Assembly (NCBI RefSeq): GCF_000304355.2
Contig: NC_018227.2
Location: 434,001-498,000 of the forward strand
Origin: Methanoculleus bourgensis MS2
GTDB lineage: Archaea; Halobacteriota; Methanomicrobia; Methanomicrobiales; Methanoculleaceae
Direction: 5' to 3'
DNA length: 64,000 nucleotides
Position numbers and translations under genes: made by a program. Below the pieces are notes generated by a model. It saw nothing but the letters and a program-made list of their open reading frames with translations. It had not been told where the DNA came from and did not search any database. Below, in pieces: positions 17,294 through 25,748 of the stretch. The stretch's first letter is position 1. The number at the start of each line of letters is the position of its first letter.

Positions 17294-18619
17294 ATGATCA
17301 TCGTCATCGGCGGCGGACCCGCGGGAAGGATCGGGGCGATGCGCCTTGCAGGGGCCGGAGCGGAGGTCCGGCTCATCGAGAAGCGCAAGATCGGCGGGCA
17401 GTGTCTGCACGACCGGTGCATGACGGTCTGCGCCCTAAATGACGTCGCTCGGCTCCTCGAGTACGCCCGGACCCAGAAGGACCTCGGGATCCTCGACTCG
17501 GTCCCGGCTGTCTCTTACCCGGCGGTCAGGCGGAGGATGCGCGAGATCCAGGAGAAGCTCTCCACGGTCCTCGATGCCGAGACCCGCCGGGCTGGGGTCG
17601 AGGTCGTCTATGGCGCCGAAGGCAGGCTGGAGGGAGATCGGGTCTATATCGACGATGAAGAGGTCAGGGCCGACGCGGTCCTCGCTGCCACCGGGTCGCG
17701 GGCGGCGATCCCTGATATCCCGGGCGCCGATCTTCGCGGCGTCTACACCTACCAGACACTTCCCGCGCTGGAAGACCTCCCGCGGCGCATGGTCATCGTC
17801 GGCGGCGGGGTGGTGGCGGCTGAGTTCGCCCATATATTCAGGGCTTTCGGGTCAGAAGTCGAGATCGTCGCCCGGCACGGGCTGCTCCGCGACCTCGATC
17901 CGAAGGTGCGCTCCGCCGCGATGCGCGACCTCGCCGGGGTCGGCATCCGCGAAGAGACCGCTGTTCTGGGCATCGAGGGCGGCGCCCGTGTCCGCTCGGT
18001 CCTGCTCGCCGGCGGCGAAGAGATCGAGGCCGATGCCGTTCTCCTCGCCACCGGACTCATCCCTCATTCTGAGCCGTTGCAGGGGCTCCGCAAGAGGCCT
18101 GACGGCGCGGTCGTCGTGGACGAGCATATGCGCACGAGCGTTGAGGGTGTCTACGCAGCAGGCGACGTCATCGGCCCGCCCTACCTCACGCCCGCGGCCC
18201 GCCGGGAGGGCGTGGTCGCCGCCGAGAACATCCTCGGCCGCGGCACCGTCATGGACTATACGGGCATCCCACAGGCGATGAGCCTCCGCTACGACTACGC
18301 CGTCGCCACGACCGGGGCCGACGACGGCGCCGTCACCCTCTCGGCTCCCGCCCCTGCGGGCCCGGGCTCGTTCTGGGACGTCGCGGGAGGCTGGGCGGGA
18401 CTTGCCCAGGTCAGGGTCGACCCCGAGACCGGCCGGCTCGTCGGAGCCGCCGCCGGGGTTCCGGGTGCATCGACCCTCCTCTCCTACCTCGGCTACCTGA
18501 TGAAACGGGGCATCACGGTCAGCGACTTTGACGATATCGTTGAGGTCCACCCCTCGACCGACGGCGTCTACGGGCTCGCCCGCTACGCTGCCGATATGCT
18601 CAGGAAGAAAAACGAGTGA
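17294..18619 (+). CDS. FAD-dependent pyridine nucleotide-disulfide oxidoreductase
   Basis: The 441-aa protein has the lipoamide dehydrogenase/mercuric reductase layout. FAD binding is at IIVIGGGPAGRIGAMR, a redox pair C-x4-C at GGQCLHDRC, the NAD(P) dinucleotide fold at MVIVGGGVVAAEFAHIF, the second FAD motif at VYAAGDVIGPP, and a dimer domain ending with EVHPSTDGVYGLARY. The sequence around the active cysteines (GGQCLHDRCMTVCAL) departs from the usual GGTCLNxGCxPSK, so the substrate is probably not lipoamide. A third cysteine lies six residues after the pair. The upstream unknown protein may be its partner. Confidence 0.85.
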   Translation: MIIVIGGGPAGRIGAMRLAGAGAEVRLIEKRKIGGQCLHDRCMTVCALNDVARLLEYARTQKDLGILDSVPAVSYPAVRRRMREIQEKLSTVLDAETRRAGVEVVYGAEGRLEGDRVYIDDEEVRADAVLAATGSRAAIPDIPGADLRGVYTYQTLPALEDLPRRMVIVGGGVVAAEFAHIFRAFGSEVEIVARHGLLRDLDPKVRSAAMRDLAGVGIREETAVLGIEGGARVRSVLLAGGEEIEADAVLLATGLIPHSEPLQGLRKRPDGAVVVDEHMRTSVEGVYAAGDVIGPPYLTPAARREGVVAAENILGRGTVMDYTGIPQAMSLRYDYAVATTGADDGAVTLSAPAPAGPGSFWDVAGGWAGLAQVRVDPETGRLVGAAAGVPGASTLLSYLGYLMKRGITVSDFDDIVEVHPSTDGVYGLARYAADMLRKKNE

Positions 18620-19042
18620 GTTCTCACACAGAAGTTCGCGAAGAAAAGCCCGGTAAACCGGACCATGGCGGGTATCGTTCCGGGAGAGGGGCAGGGGATA
18701 CCCGTAAGCCCCCACCCCTCCCGCGCCTGCGGCGCTCCTCCCCCGCCCCCCGGGGGGCGGGGGCAGTGCGTGGCGATGTCCACACGGTCCACTGCATGGG
18801 GCGATCCCGAAGAAAGGTCGTTTTCATCCATGCAGCCGTGGCATAGCCTCACGGCCATTTCACGCGGAACTCTACTGCTCCGTGGCGGTGATGAAAATCC
18901 CACATCCCGGGTTGTCCTTTCGCGAACTTCGCAGCTTCGCGTGAGGCCCCCGTCGCCATCTGCACACCCTTACTTTTCGCGGAAGACCGTGTGACTGGCG
19001 ATCCGCCTCACGCACCAAAACCCCAAAGATGCCCCGGCGGCG
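18620..19042. other. Intergenic region with inverted CGCGAAG-type repeats
   Basis: About 420 bp with no credible gene. A repeat copy lies at 18623-18643 (GAAGTTCGCGAAG core) and an inverted one at 18921-18945. A 17-nt word, TGGCGATCCGCCTCACG, at 18996-19012 recurs at 30355-30371. A GC-only block (near 18740-18765, CCCCCCGGGGGG) forms a strong hairpin. The 22-nt repeat of the 14.6-kb gap recurs at 18815-18836. Confidence 0.5.
18921..18945 (-). repeat. CGCGAAG-type dispersed repeat, copy at 18.9 kb
   Basis: Read on the minus strand it is CTCACGCGAAGCTGCGAAG followed by TTCGCG. It matches the 42.9-kb and 43.1-kb copies over the first 19 bases with one mismatch. Confidence 0.6.
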
Positions 19043-20665
19043 TTAGAGCTGCCGGAACATCTGCCCGAACTTCGGGATAAAATCTTTTTTCCGGGACATG
19101 ACCCCCTCGAGCCGGACGGGCTGGTCCCGGAGGTCCAGTTTGGTAATGCAGCCTTCGTCCCCGGCAGCGAAGAGGTCGCTTGCGTTTGCAAAGACGTTCG
19201 TGAAGAGGGCAAAGAAACAGTCGACCCCCATCGTCGCCCGCAGGTGTTCGAGTTCGGCGCGGATCTCGTCGGCATGGGTCTCTGCAAACTCAAACGATGA
19301 TGTCATCACCTGCGAGACCATGATGCTCCGCCCAAAGAGGTTGTAGCGCTTCATGTCCCGGGTGAGGAGTTCCTCCTTCGGGAGCGCATCAAGGTCCATC
19401 CCCTTCTGGATCAGTTCCGGCCCGAACTCGGCCGGGTCGACCCCCGTGATCTCAGCAAGGTAGTCGGCCGCCCTGATATCCACGGGCGTGGTCGTCGAGA
19501 GTTTCATCACCATCGTGTCAGAGAGGATCCCCGCGAGGAGGAGCCCGGCGGTCGACGGCGAGGGCTCCACACCCGCCTCGATGAACTTGTTCGTGACGAG
19601 CGTCGAGGTTGACCCCACGGGGTCGTTGAGGAACTTCACCGGCTTTAAGGTGGATATCGCGCCGAGACGGTGGTGGTCGATGATCTCGAGGATATCGGCC
19701 CGCTCGATCCCGTCAACGGCCTGGGAGTACTCGTTGTGGTCGAGCAGGATCACCGCTTTCTGGACGTCCTGCATCAGCGTCGTCCGGGATATGAGCCCGA
19801 TATGCTGCCCCCCTTCGCCGACAACGCAGGCTGTCCTGAACTTGGAGTTCGAGACAACCCCTTTCGCGTACTCGAGCGAGTCCTCGAGCCGCACCGTGGG
19901 GACGTCGGTCTCCATGATCATCCTTGCCGGCAGGGAGAGGCTGATCATCTTGCCGACGCTGAACGCATCAAGCGTCGTCGCGAGAACCGAGGCCCCTCTC
20001 GTCCGGGCGGCGGCGATCACCCGCTCGCCCACCGGCGCCCCTTCGGCGATGATGAGCGCGGCGACTCCCGCCGATATCAGGGCGAGCTGGGCCGGTTCGT
20101 TGTCCCCGACGATCGCGATATCGTCGGGAGTCATCCGGGAGAGGGTGACGTGCAGGGCGTCGATGACGGTGTAGACCCGGCCTTCGCCGAGCGTCTCGTG
20201 CGCCGGGACGACCGTTCGGGCATCGAGGATGCGGGCGAGGGTCTCAAGCCGCATCGGGATGAGCGAGAGCTGTTCCCGGGGGTTTTTCCTGACATAGGCC
20301 CGCGCAAGGCCATACTCGCTGACGAGCCCGACCAGGGTCTCATCCTCGTCGGTGATGGGCATGTTGCGCATGTCGTAGGTATCCATCAGGTCGGCGACAT
20401 CGACCGTCGGGACGTCCTGCCGGATGCTCCGGGTATCGAGTGGTATATCTGATACGGTGGGCTCGACGCTCGCTATGTAGACCGGCGCTTCGGCGTTGAA
20501 CTTCCTGAGCGCAAACTCCGTCTCCGCGTTCACTTCCCCGCACCGGGCCGGGATGTACCGACCCGGTTCGGTGCGGTTGCGGAGCTCAGCGTAACCGATG
20601 ACGCTGCAGATGCTGTCTGTATCGGGCTGTCTGTGGCCGATGATATAGATATTATTCAGTTCCAT
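19043..20665 (-). CDS. ppaC: Manganese-dependent inorganic pyrophosphatase with CBS-DRTGG insert
   Basis: The 540-aa protein is a family II (DHH) pyrophosphatase enlarged by a regulatory insert. Catalytic motifs are GHRQPDTDSI at the start, LLDHNEYSQ, and the DHH signature IIDHHRLGA. CBS motifs (about residues 75-125 and 250-300) flank a DRTGG domain near 185-240, a layout known in nucleotide-regulated enzymes where AMP/ADP inhibit and diadenosine polyphosphates activate. The C-terminal DHHA2 domain is complete. A GGAGGA ribosome site precedes ATG 20665. It drives biosynthesis by removing pyrophosphate in the cytoplasm. Confidence 0.93.
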   Translation of the reverse strand: MELNNIYIIGHRQPDTDSICSVIGYAELRNRTEPGRYIPARCGEVNAETEFALRKFNAEAPVYIASVEPTVSDIPLDTRSIRQDVPTVDVADLMDTYDMRNMPITDEDETLVGLVSEYGLARAYVRKNPREQLSLIPMRLETLARILDARTVVPAHETLGEGRVYTVIDALHVTLSRMTPDDIAIVGDNEPAQLALISAGVAALIIAEGAPVGERVIAAARTRGASVLATTLDAFSVGKMISLSLPARMIMETDVPTVRLEDSLEYAKGVVSNSKFRTACVVGEGGQHIGLISRTTLMQDVQKAVILLDHNEYSQAVDGIERADILEIIDHHRLGAISTLKPVKFLNDPVGSTSTLVTNKFIEAGVEPSPSTAGLLLAGILSDTMVMKLSTTTPVDIRAADYLAEITGVDPAEFGPELIQKGMDLDALPKEELLTRDMKRYNLFGRSIMVSQVMTSSFEFAETHADEIRAELEHLRATMGVDCFFALFTNVFANASDLFAAGDEGCITKLDLRDQPVRLEGVMSRKKDFIPKFGQMFRQL

Positions 20666-20793
20666 TTCCTCCTCGGTTCACCGTGGGCGGCGGTTGTCTC
20701 CAGAGGTATCGCTCTCTGCCATCAAAGGTCTTATGCCGACCAGAGTTCGGGCGAGGGCAACGTTGATGTAGGGGTTCTATCCATTCCCTGGGT

Positions 20794-21930
20794 GTGGGAA
20801 CCGGTCATCACGGGCTCCTGCCCGTCCTGCTCATCGTGGTATGCCTGCTCGCCTCCCCCGCAGCTGCCGGCCCGGAGGATGTGACGGTGACCTCTGTCGT
20901 GGTCGATCCGTTAGTCCTGATGCAGGACGACTCGGGCACCATCACGGTCGTCGTCCAGAACAACGGGCCCACGCCCGTCCAGGTCGGCCGTGCCAGGCTC
21001 TACGGCGACGGCGTCGTCCCGGTGAGCGAGCCCTACCCCTCGGTCGGGGTCATCGGCGCGGGCACCGGGAGGACGTTTTCCTTCGCTGTCCGGGCGGACG
21101 CCCCCGACGGGACCTACTACCCTGTGTTCCACCTGGACTTCCGGGAGAACGGAACCCTCCGCTACCCGGTCCCGGTCAGGGTCGATGGTACCCCGCTCAG
21201 TGTGACGGTGGCCGGGAGGCCGGAGACCTTCTCCTCCGGGAGGGAGGCCGCAATCACCGTCAATGTGGGAAACCCCCGCCCAAACGCCGCATCCGGCGTC
21301 CAGGTGACCCCACAGGGGACGGGGTTTACCGTCACCCCAGCCGGCGCGTTCATCGGCAACCTTGCGCCTGACGGGTCTCGCGCCGTCGTCTTCAACCTGA
21401 CCCCGGCAGGCGAGACGAACGTCACGTTCCATGTGGCGTGGCGAAACGGCCTCAACACCCACACCACCGATCTCGCGCTCCCGGTCTCTTTTGGGGAGGA
21501 TAAGCGGCGGGCAGACCTGGTCGCAAGCAACATCGAGGTCGTCCCTGAAGGGGATCTCTACCGGGCGACCGGTGATGTCGCAAACGCCGGCCTTGAGTCT
21601 GCACGCTCGGTCCTCGTCACCCCGGGTGCGCCCGCAATGCCTGCCGACCCCTACCGGGTCTACGTCGTCGGCACCCTCGACCCCGATGACGTCGCCCCGT
21701 TTGAGGTGACGTTCCGGGCCGGGGCGGACGTGACAGAGATCCCGCTCATCATCGACTACCGCGACAGCGACGGGAACCCCTTCTCGGTGACCGTGCCCGT
21801 TTCGCTCGAGAACCGGACGGCCGAGGGCACAGCGGCGCCCGCGGTCCTGGTCCCGGCCGCTGTCGCCGGCGCGCTGGCCCTCGCCGCAGCGCTTGCGGTC
21901 CTCTGGTACCTCCGGAGACGGCGACGATGA
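20794..21930 (+). CDS. COG1361-type membrane-anchored protein of an ABC exporter operon
   Basis: The 378-aa protein starts at GTG 20794 with a signal peptide (LLPVLLIVVCLLASPAAAG) and ends with a membrane helix (VLVPAAVAGALALAAALAVLWYL) and RRRRR. Between them are about three Ig-like modules with 'N(N/R)GPTPVQVG' and 'DVAPFEVTF' features. It faces the outside. Its stop overlaps the ATG of an ATPase gene (ATGA), and two permeases follow, so it is probably the extracytoplasmic partner of that transporter. Confidence 0.82.
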   Translation: MGTGHHGLLPVLLIVVCLLASPAAAGPEDVTVTSVVVDPLVLMQDDSGTITVVVQNNGPTPVQVGRARLYGDGVVPVSEPYPSVGVIGAGTGRTFSFAVRADAPDGTYYPVFHLDFRENGTLRYPVPVRVDGTPLSVTVAGRPETFSSGREAAITVNVGNPRPNAASGVQVTPQGTGFTVTPAGAFIGNLAPDGSRAVVFNLTPAGETNVTFHVAWRNGLNTHTTDLALPVSFGEDKRRADLVASNIEVVPEGDLYRATGDVANAGLESARSVLVTPGAPAMPADPYRVYVVGTLDPDDVAPFEVTFRAGADVTEIPLIIDYRDSDGNPFSVTVPVSLENRTAEGTAAPAVLVPAAVAGALALAAALAVLWYLRRRRR

Positions 21931-22601
21931 GCGGCGAGCCCATCGTCAGGTTCGAGGACGTCACCAGGGTTTACCCCCTCCCGGCAGGGGCGGTCGTGGC
22001 GCTCGACCACGTCTCCCTCATGGTCGAACCGGGCGAGTTCATCGCCGTGATGGGGCCCTCGGGTTCAGGGAAATCGACGCTCCTGAACCTGATGGGCTGC
22101 CTCGACGTCCCGACCACGGGGAAGATCTACTTTGCCGGGCAGGATATCTCCAGACTCGGCGATGACGACCTCACCCGGCTCCGGCGTGACCATATCGGGT
22201 TTGTCTTCCAGCAGTTCAACCTCATCCCGCTGCTCTCGGCGCTCGAGAACGTCGAGTTCCCGGTCCTCCTCACCGCCGGCCGGGAGGAGAGCCGGCAGCG
22301 GGCGACCGAGGTTCTGCGGGCGATGAACCTCGACGACGCCCTCTTCTCCCACCGACCGGGCGAACTCTCAGGGGGTGAGCAGCAGCGGGTGGCGATCGCC
22401 CGGGCGCTCGCGAACGATCCCGACCTCCTCCTCTGTGACGAACCGACCGGGAACCTGGATACGAAGACCGGGACTGCGATCATGGACCTCCTCGCGGCCG
22501 AGAACCGCCGGGGAAAGACGATCGTCATGGTCACCCACGACCCCCGGATCGCCGACTACGCCCGCCGCCGGATCCAGATCGTGGACGGGAGGCTGGTATG
22601 A
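21927..22601 (+). CDS. ABC transporter ATP-binding protein, MacB/LolD type
   Basis: At 224 aa this ATPase has Walker A GPSGSGKST, Q-loop FVFQQFNLIPLLSALENVEFP, the signature LSGGEQQRVAIARAL, Walker B LLLCDEPTGNLD and the H-loop VTHDP. The segment VFQQFNLIP and length are those of the MacB/LolD/FtsE group, which powers mechanotransmission-type permeases rather than importers. It overlaps both neighbours by 4 bp in a four-gene operon. Confidence 0.93.
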   Translation: MSGEPIVRFEDVTRVYPLPAGAVVALDHVSLMVEPGEFIAVMGPSGSGKSTLLNLMGCLDVPTTGKIYFAGQDISRLGDDDLTRLRRDHIGFVFQQFNLIPLLSALENVEFPVLLTAGREESRQRATEVLRAMNLDDALFSHRPGELSGGEQQRVAIARALANDPDLLLCDEPTGNLDTKTGTAIMDLLAAENRRGKTIVMVTHDPRIADYARRRIQIVDGRLV

Positions 22602-23803
22602 TCTTCCTCTCTTTTGCGGCGAGGAACCTCCGGCGTCACTGGTTCCGGTCGCTCCTCTCGGTCATCGGGATCGTCGTCGGCGTCGCGGCCATAGCGTCGC
22701 TCGGGATCCTCGGGGGGAGCATCAACCTCCTCGTCGCAAACCTCATCAGCGATGTCGGGGACACCATCGTGATAACCCCGCACACCGCCATCGGCGGGAC
22801 GTTCGCCGGGGACCCCCGGACTGCCGTGGACGTGACACTCTCCTCCCGGGAGGTGGACGAGATCAGGCGGGCAGCAAGCCCCTACCGGGTGATCCCGGTC
22901 CTGCAGGGGGTGGACGAGGTGGAGTTTGGCCGCGGTGAGAGCGGGTATACCCGGGTCATCGGGCTCGATCCGGAGGATATCCCCATTCTGCTCAGGATAG
23001 AGGAGGGGCGCTACCCCCGGCAGAACCAGCCCGGGGCGCTTGTCGGGACCTACCTTGCCCGGGAGTACGACCTCCGCCCCGGCTCAAGGATCGCCGTCGG
23101 CGGGGAGGACCTGCGGGTGGCGGGCGTGCTCGCGGAGCGGGGGTTTGCCGTCGACATCAACCCTGACTACGCCATCGTCGTCACGGAGGGCTGGTACACC
23201 GGTCATTTCGGGACCCAGGACGGCGGCTACGCGATGGCCATCGTCAGGGTCGGGGATATCGCCGCGATCGACGAGGTGAAGGACGCGGTGGAGACCCGGC
23301 TCAACCGGCGCGAGGATGTGGTCGACATCATCGATTCGCGGGAAATGCTCGGGCAGTATCAGGCTATCTACGGGCAGATCACGGTCTTCCTCCTCGGGAT
23401 CGGGGGGATCTCCCTCCTCGTTGCGGCTGTCAACATCCTCAACGTCATGTACATAGCGGTAACCGAGCGGGTCTCAGAGATCGGGGTGATGCGGAGCATC
23501 GGGGTCCGCCGGCGTGAGGTCCTGCGGATCTTCCTCTACGAGGCCCTGATCCTCGGGGTCGCCGGGAGCGCCGTCGGCGGGGTCTTGAGCGCGGTCGTCG
23601 GCTACGTCGTCAGCGTCGCCGCCATCGGGCTCTTCACGGCGGGGACCACGTTCGGCGAGGAGTTCGTGGTCTTCAACCTGACCGCTGTCGGGTACATCGT
23701 CTTTGGTATGGCGTTTGGTATCGGAACAAGCGCCCTTGCTGGGTTCTACCCAGCCTGGAAGGCGGCCCGTCTCCTCCCGGTGGAGGCGATGCGGCATGCG
23801 TGA
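22598..23803 (+). CDS. MacB/FtsX-type ABC permease, first copy
   Basis: The 401-aa protein has one N-terminal membrane helix (FRSLLSVIGIVVGVAAIASLGIL), a large extracytoplasmic domain of about 220 residues, and three C-terminal helices with the family motif ISVTERxxEIG-like ITERVSEIGVMRSIGVRRREV. The last segment (GFYPAWKAARLLPVEAMRH) is standard. It is closely related to the next gene, which suggests a duplicated permease forming a heterodimer. The cargo is unknown. Confidence 0.9.
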   Translation: MIFLSFAARNLRRHWFRSLLSVIGIVVGVAAIASLGILGGSINLLVANLISDVGDTIVITPHTAIGGTFAGDPRTAVDVTLSSREVDEIRRAASPYRVIPVLQGVDEVEFGRGESGYTRVIGLDPEDIPILLRIEEGRYPRQNQPGALVGTYLAREYDLRPGSRIAVGGEDLRVAGVLAERGFAVDINPDYAIVVTEGWYTGHFGTQDGGYAMAIVRVGDIAAIDEVKDAVETRLNRREDVVDIIDSREMLGQYQAIYGQITVFLLGIGGISLLVAAVNILNVMYIAVTERVSEIGVMRSIGVRRREVLRIFLYEALILGVAGSAVGGVLSAVVGYVVSVAAIGLFTAGTTFGEEFVVFNLTAVGYIVFGMAFGIGTSALAGFYPAWKAARLLPVEAMRHA

Positions 23804-23820
23804 CCCGGAGGAGGGGCTGC

Positions 23821-25002
23821 GTGATCCTGGTTGACCTAGCGGTCCGCAACCTCAGGCGGCACGCGGTCAGGTCGGCCCTTGCCATGGTCGGGATCGTCAT
23901 CGGGGTCCTCGCCATAGCGTCGCTCGGGATCCTCGGCGCCAGTCTCTCGGCGCTCGTCGGGGGCCTTGTCTCGGACGTGAGCGATACCATCCTCGTCACC
24001 CCCCACGTGGCGGTATCAAGCGGTGACCCCTTCGACCCGAGGAACATCCTCGCTTCACGGATATCTGACCGGGACGTGGCGCTCATCGAGAAGGCGGCCG
24101 GGCAGAACCGCGTCATCCCGATGATCCGGACGGCCGAGCGGCTCACCGCGGGGGAGACCTCCGGTTACGTGACGGTCTACGCGCTCCGCCCCGACGATAT
24201 ACCGTTTCTGCTCGATGCGGAGGCAGGCCGCTACCCGGAGTCCACGTCGCCCGGGGTGATGGTGGGCTCGCTCCTCGCCGAGGATCTCGATCTCGGCGTC
24301 GGGAGCAGGATCGAGTTTGCGAACGAGAGCGTCCGGGTCATCGGGATCGCTGCTGAGCGGGGCATGGGGATCGATATCAACCCTGATTACGCCGTCATCG
24401 TCACCGACGCCCGCTACCCGGACGAGGACCCGGGCATGGTGGTCGTGAAGGTGAGAGACCCTGCCGATATCGGGGAGGTGAAAGGTGCCATCGAGAGCCA
24501 GGTCAACCGCAGGAAGGAGAAGGTGGACGTCCTTGACTCGCGCGAGGTGCTCCAGCTCTACTACGAGACGATGGACGCCATCTCCCTCTTCCTGCTCGGC
24601 ATCGGCGCGGTATCGCTCTTTGTCGCGAGCGTCTCGATCCTCAACGTCATGATCATCTCTGTTACGGAACGGAGACGTGAGATCGGGTTGATGCGGAGTA
24701 TCGGCGTCTCCCGGCGCGAGGTCTTGCGGATCTTCCTCTACGAGGCCCTGGCCCTCGGTGTCGCCGGGAGCATCGCCGGGGGGATCCTGAGCGCTCTCGT
24801 GGGCTACTACGCGAGCGCAGCCGCTTCCGGGCTCCTCGGGGGGTTCGTCGTCCCGGCCGGGGAGGCTGCCGTGAGCCCGGCGGTTGCCGGCTACATCGCC
24901 TTCGGGATGGCGTTCGGGGTTGCCGCAAGCGTCATCGCCGGGCTTTACCCGGCGTGGAAGGCGGCGGGCCTGAACCCGATCGAGGCGCTCCGCTACGAGT
25001 AA
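23821..25002 (+). CDS. MacB/FtsX-type ABC permease, second copy
   Basis: This permease of about 393 aa parallels the preceding one along its length: ALAMVGIVIGVLAIASLGILG, a periplasmic-like domain, ISVTERRREIGLMRSIGVSRREV and GLYPAWKAAGLNPIEALRYE. GTG 23821 is preferred. It follows a GGAGGAGG ribosome site at 23807-23814, and its VILVDLAVRNLRRH aligns with the MIFLSFAARNLRRH start of the sister gene. A GTG at 23800 that overlaps the previous stop is the alternative. Confidence 0.9.
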   Translation: MILVDLAVRNLRRHAVRSALAMVGIVIGVLAIASLGILGASLSALVGGLVSDVSDTILVTPHVAVSSGDPFDPRNILASRISDRDVALIEKAAGQNRVIPMIRTAERLTAGETSGYVTVYALRPDDIPFLLDAEAGRYPESTSPGVMVGSLLAEDLDLGVGSRIEFANESVRVIGIAAERGMGIDINPDYAVIVTDARYPDEDPGMVVVKVRDPADIGEVKGAIESQVNRRKEKVDVLDSREVLQLYYETMDAISLFLLGIGAVSLFVASVSILNVMIISVTERRREIGLMRSIGVSRREVLRIFLYEALALGVAGSIAGGILSALVGYYASAAASGLLGGFVVPAGEAAVSPAVAGYIAFGMAFGVAASVIAGLYPAWKAAGLNPIEALRYE

Positions 25003-25050
25003 GGGGCCCCGGACGCGTTCTCCGTGCGGTCCGGGATCTCGGGGTGCAGG

Positions 25051-25060
25051 GTTTATATAT
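25051..25060 (+). promoter_or_regulatory. TATA box of the DUF3303 gene
   Basis: GTTTATATAT lies 33 bp before the ATG at 25094. A ribosome site AGGTGAAG follows at 25081-25088. The spacing implies a short leader. Confidence 0.55.
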
Positions 25061-25093
25061 CCGGGGTGGTATGGGGAGTCAGGTGAAGAACGA

Positions 25094-25351
25094 ATGCTCT
25101 TTGTCCTGTGGTATAAGTTCGAGCCTGAGCACACCCACCAGGTTCTGGAACTCTGGAAGCACTTCCAGTTCCCCTCTGACGTGAAGGTCCACAACCGCTA
25201 CCTCCTCATCGGGCGGCACATGTCGGTCGCCGTCTTTGAGGCGCCGGATGAGCGGTCCATCCTGAAGATCACCGCGCCGTTCAGTTCCTACGGGGTTGCA
25301 CACGTCGCGCCGGCGATGTCGCTCGAAGAGGCGATCAAGACGACGTGGTGA
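25094..25351 (+). CDS. DUF3303 domain protein
   Basis: The 85-aa protein fits the small DUF3303 family, ferredoxin-like alpha/beta domains with no assigned activity. It opens with MLFVLWYKFEPEHTHQVLELW and continues with HNRYLLIGRHMSVAVFEA, a pattern of strand, helix, strand. It has its own TATA box and a good ribosome site, and ends before a T6 terminator, so it is monocistronic. Confidence 0.75.
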   Translation: MLFVLWYKFEPEHTHQVLELWKHFQFPSDVKVHNRYLLIGRHMSVAVFEAPDERSILKITAPFSSYGVAHVAPAMSLEEAIKTTW

Positions 25352-25361
25352 TCCGGGGCGC

Positions 25362-25391
25362 TCCGGAAGACCGGAAAAATTCCCCTTTTTT
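25362..25391 (+). terminator. Terminator after DUF3303 gene
   Basis: A short CCGG-AAGA-CCGG hairpin is followed by an AT-rich stretch and six T (25386-25391). Confidence 0.5.
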
Positions 25392-25748
25392 GTCTGAACA
25401 TCGATCCCGGTCTGCGGTACCGGACGCCTCTGGCACTCAAGGTCTCACCACGCCAGGGGCGCGACACCTCCCGCCGGGACCGGCGCGCGCATACCCTGTG
25501 GTGCGGCCTCCCGGTTGCCCCCGAATACCATCCCTAATACGGTCGATTCCCGGGATCAGGCTCCTCATGCCCGCCATGGAGCATGATCCCCGGCCGGTCC
25601 GGCCCCTTCCCGCCGGCGAACGTTTGCGTAATTTCATGGTCCCTGAGATCGGAAACTCTTATGAGCACTAATAGGATGATAGACTCCCACATCAGGAAGT
25701 GCTCCGACCCTCATCCGGTCCTCAATACGATAACAATACCCAAGTTGT
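25392..25748. other. Intergenic region before the 397-aa unknown gene
   Basis: About 350 bp with no supported gene; open frames here lack ribosome sites or family features. The final 130 bp are more AT-rich and contain CTCTTATGA near 25655, a possible TATA element for the next gene. Confidence 0.35.

Noticed and set aside
25392-25748. Open frames in the gap before the 397-aa gene
   Set aside because: No ribosome site, no family features, proline/arginine-rich composition.
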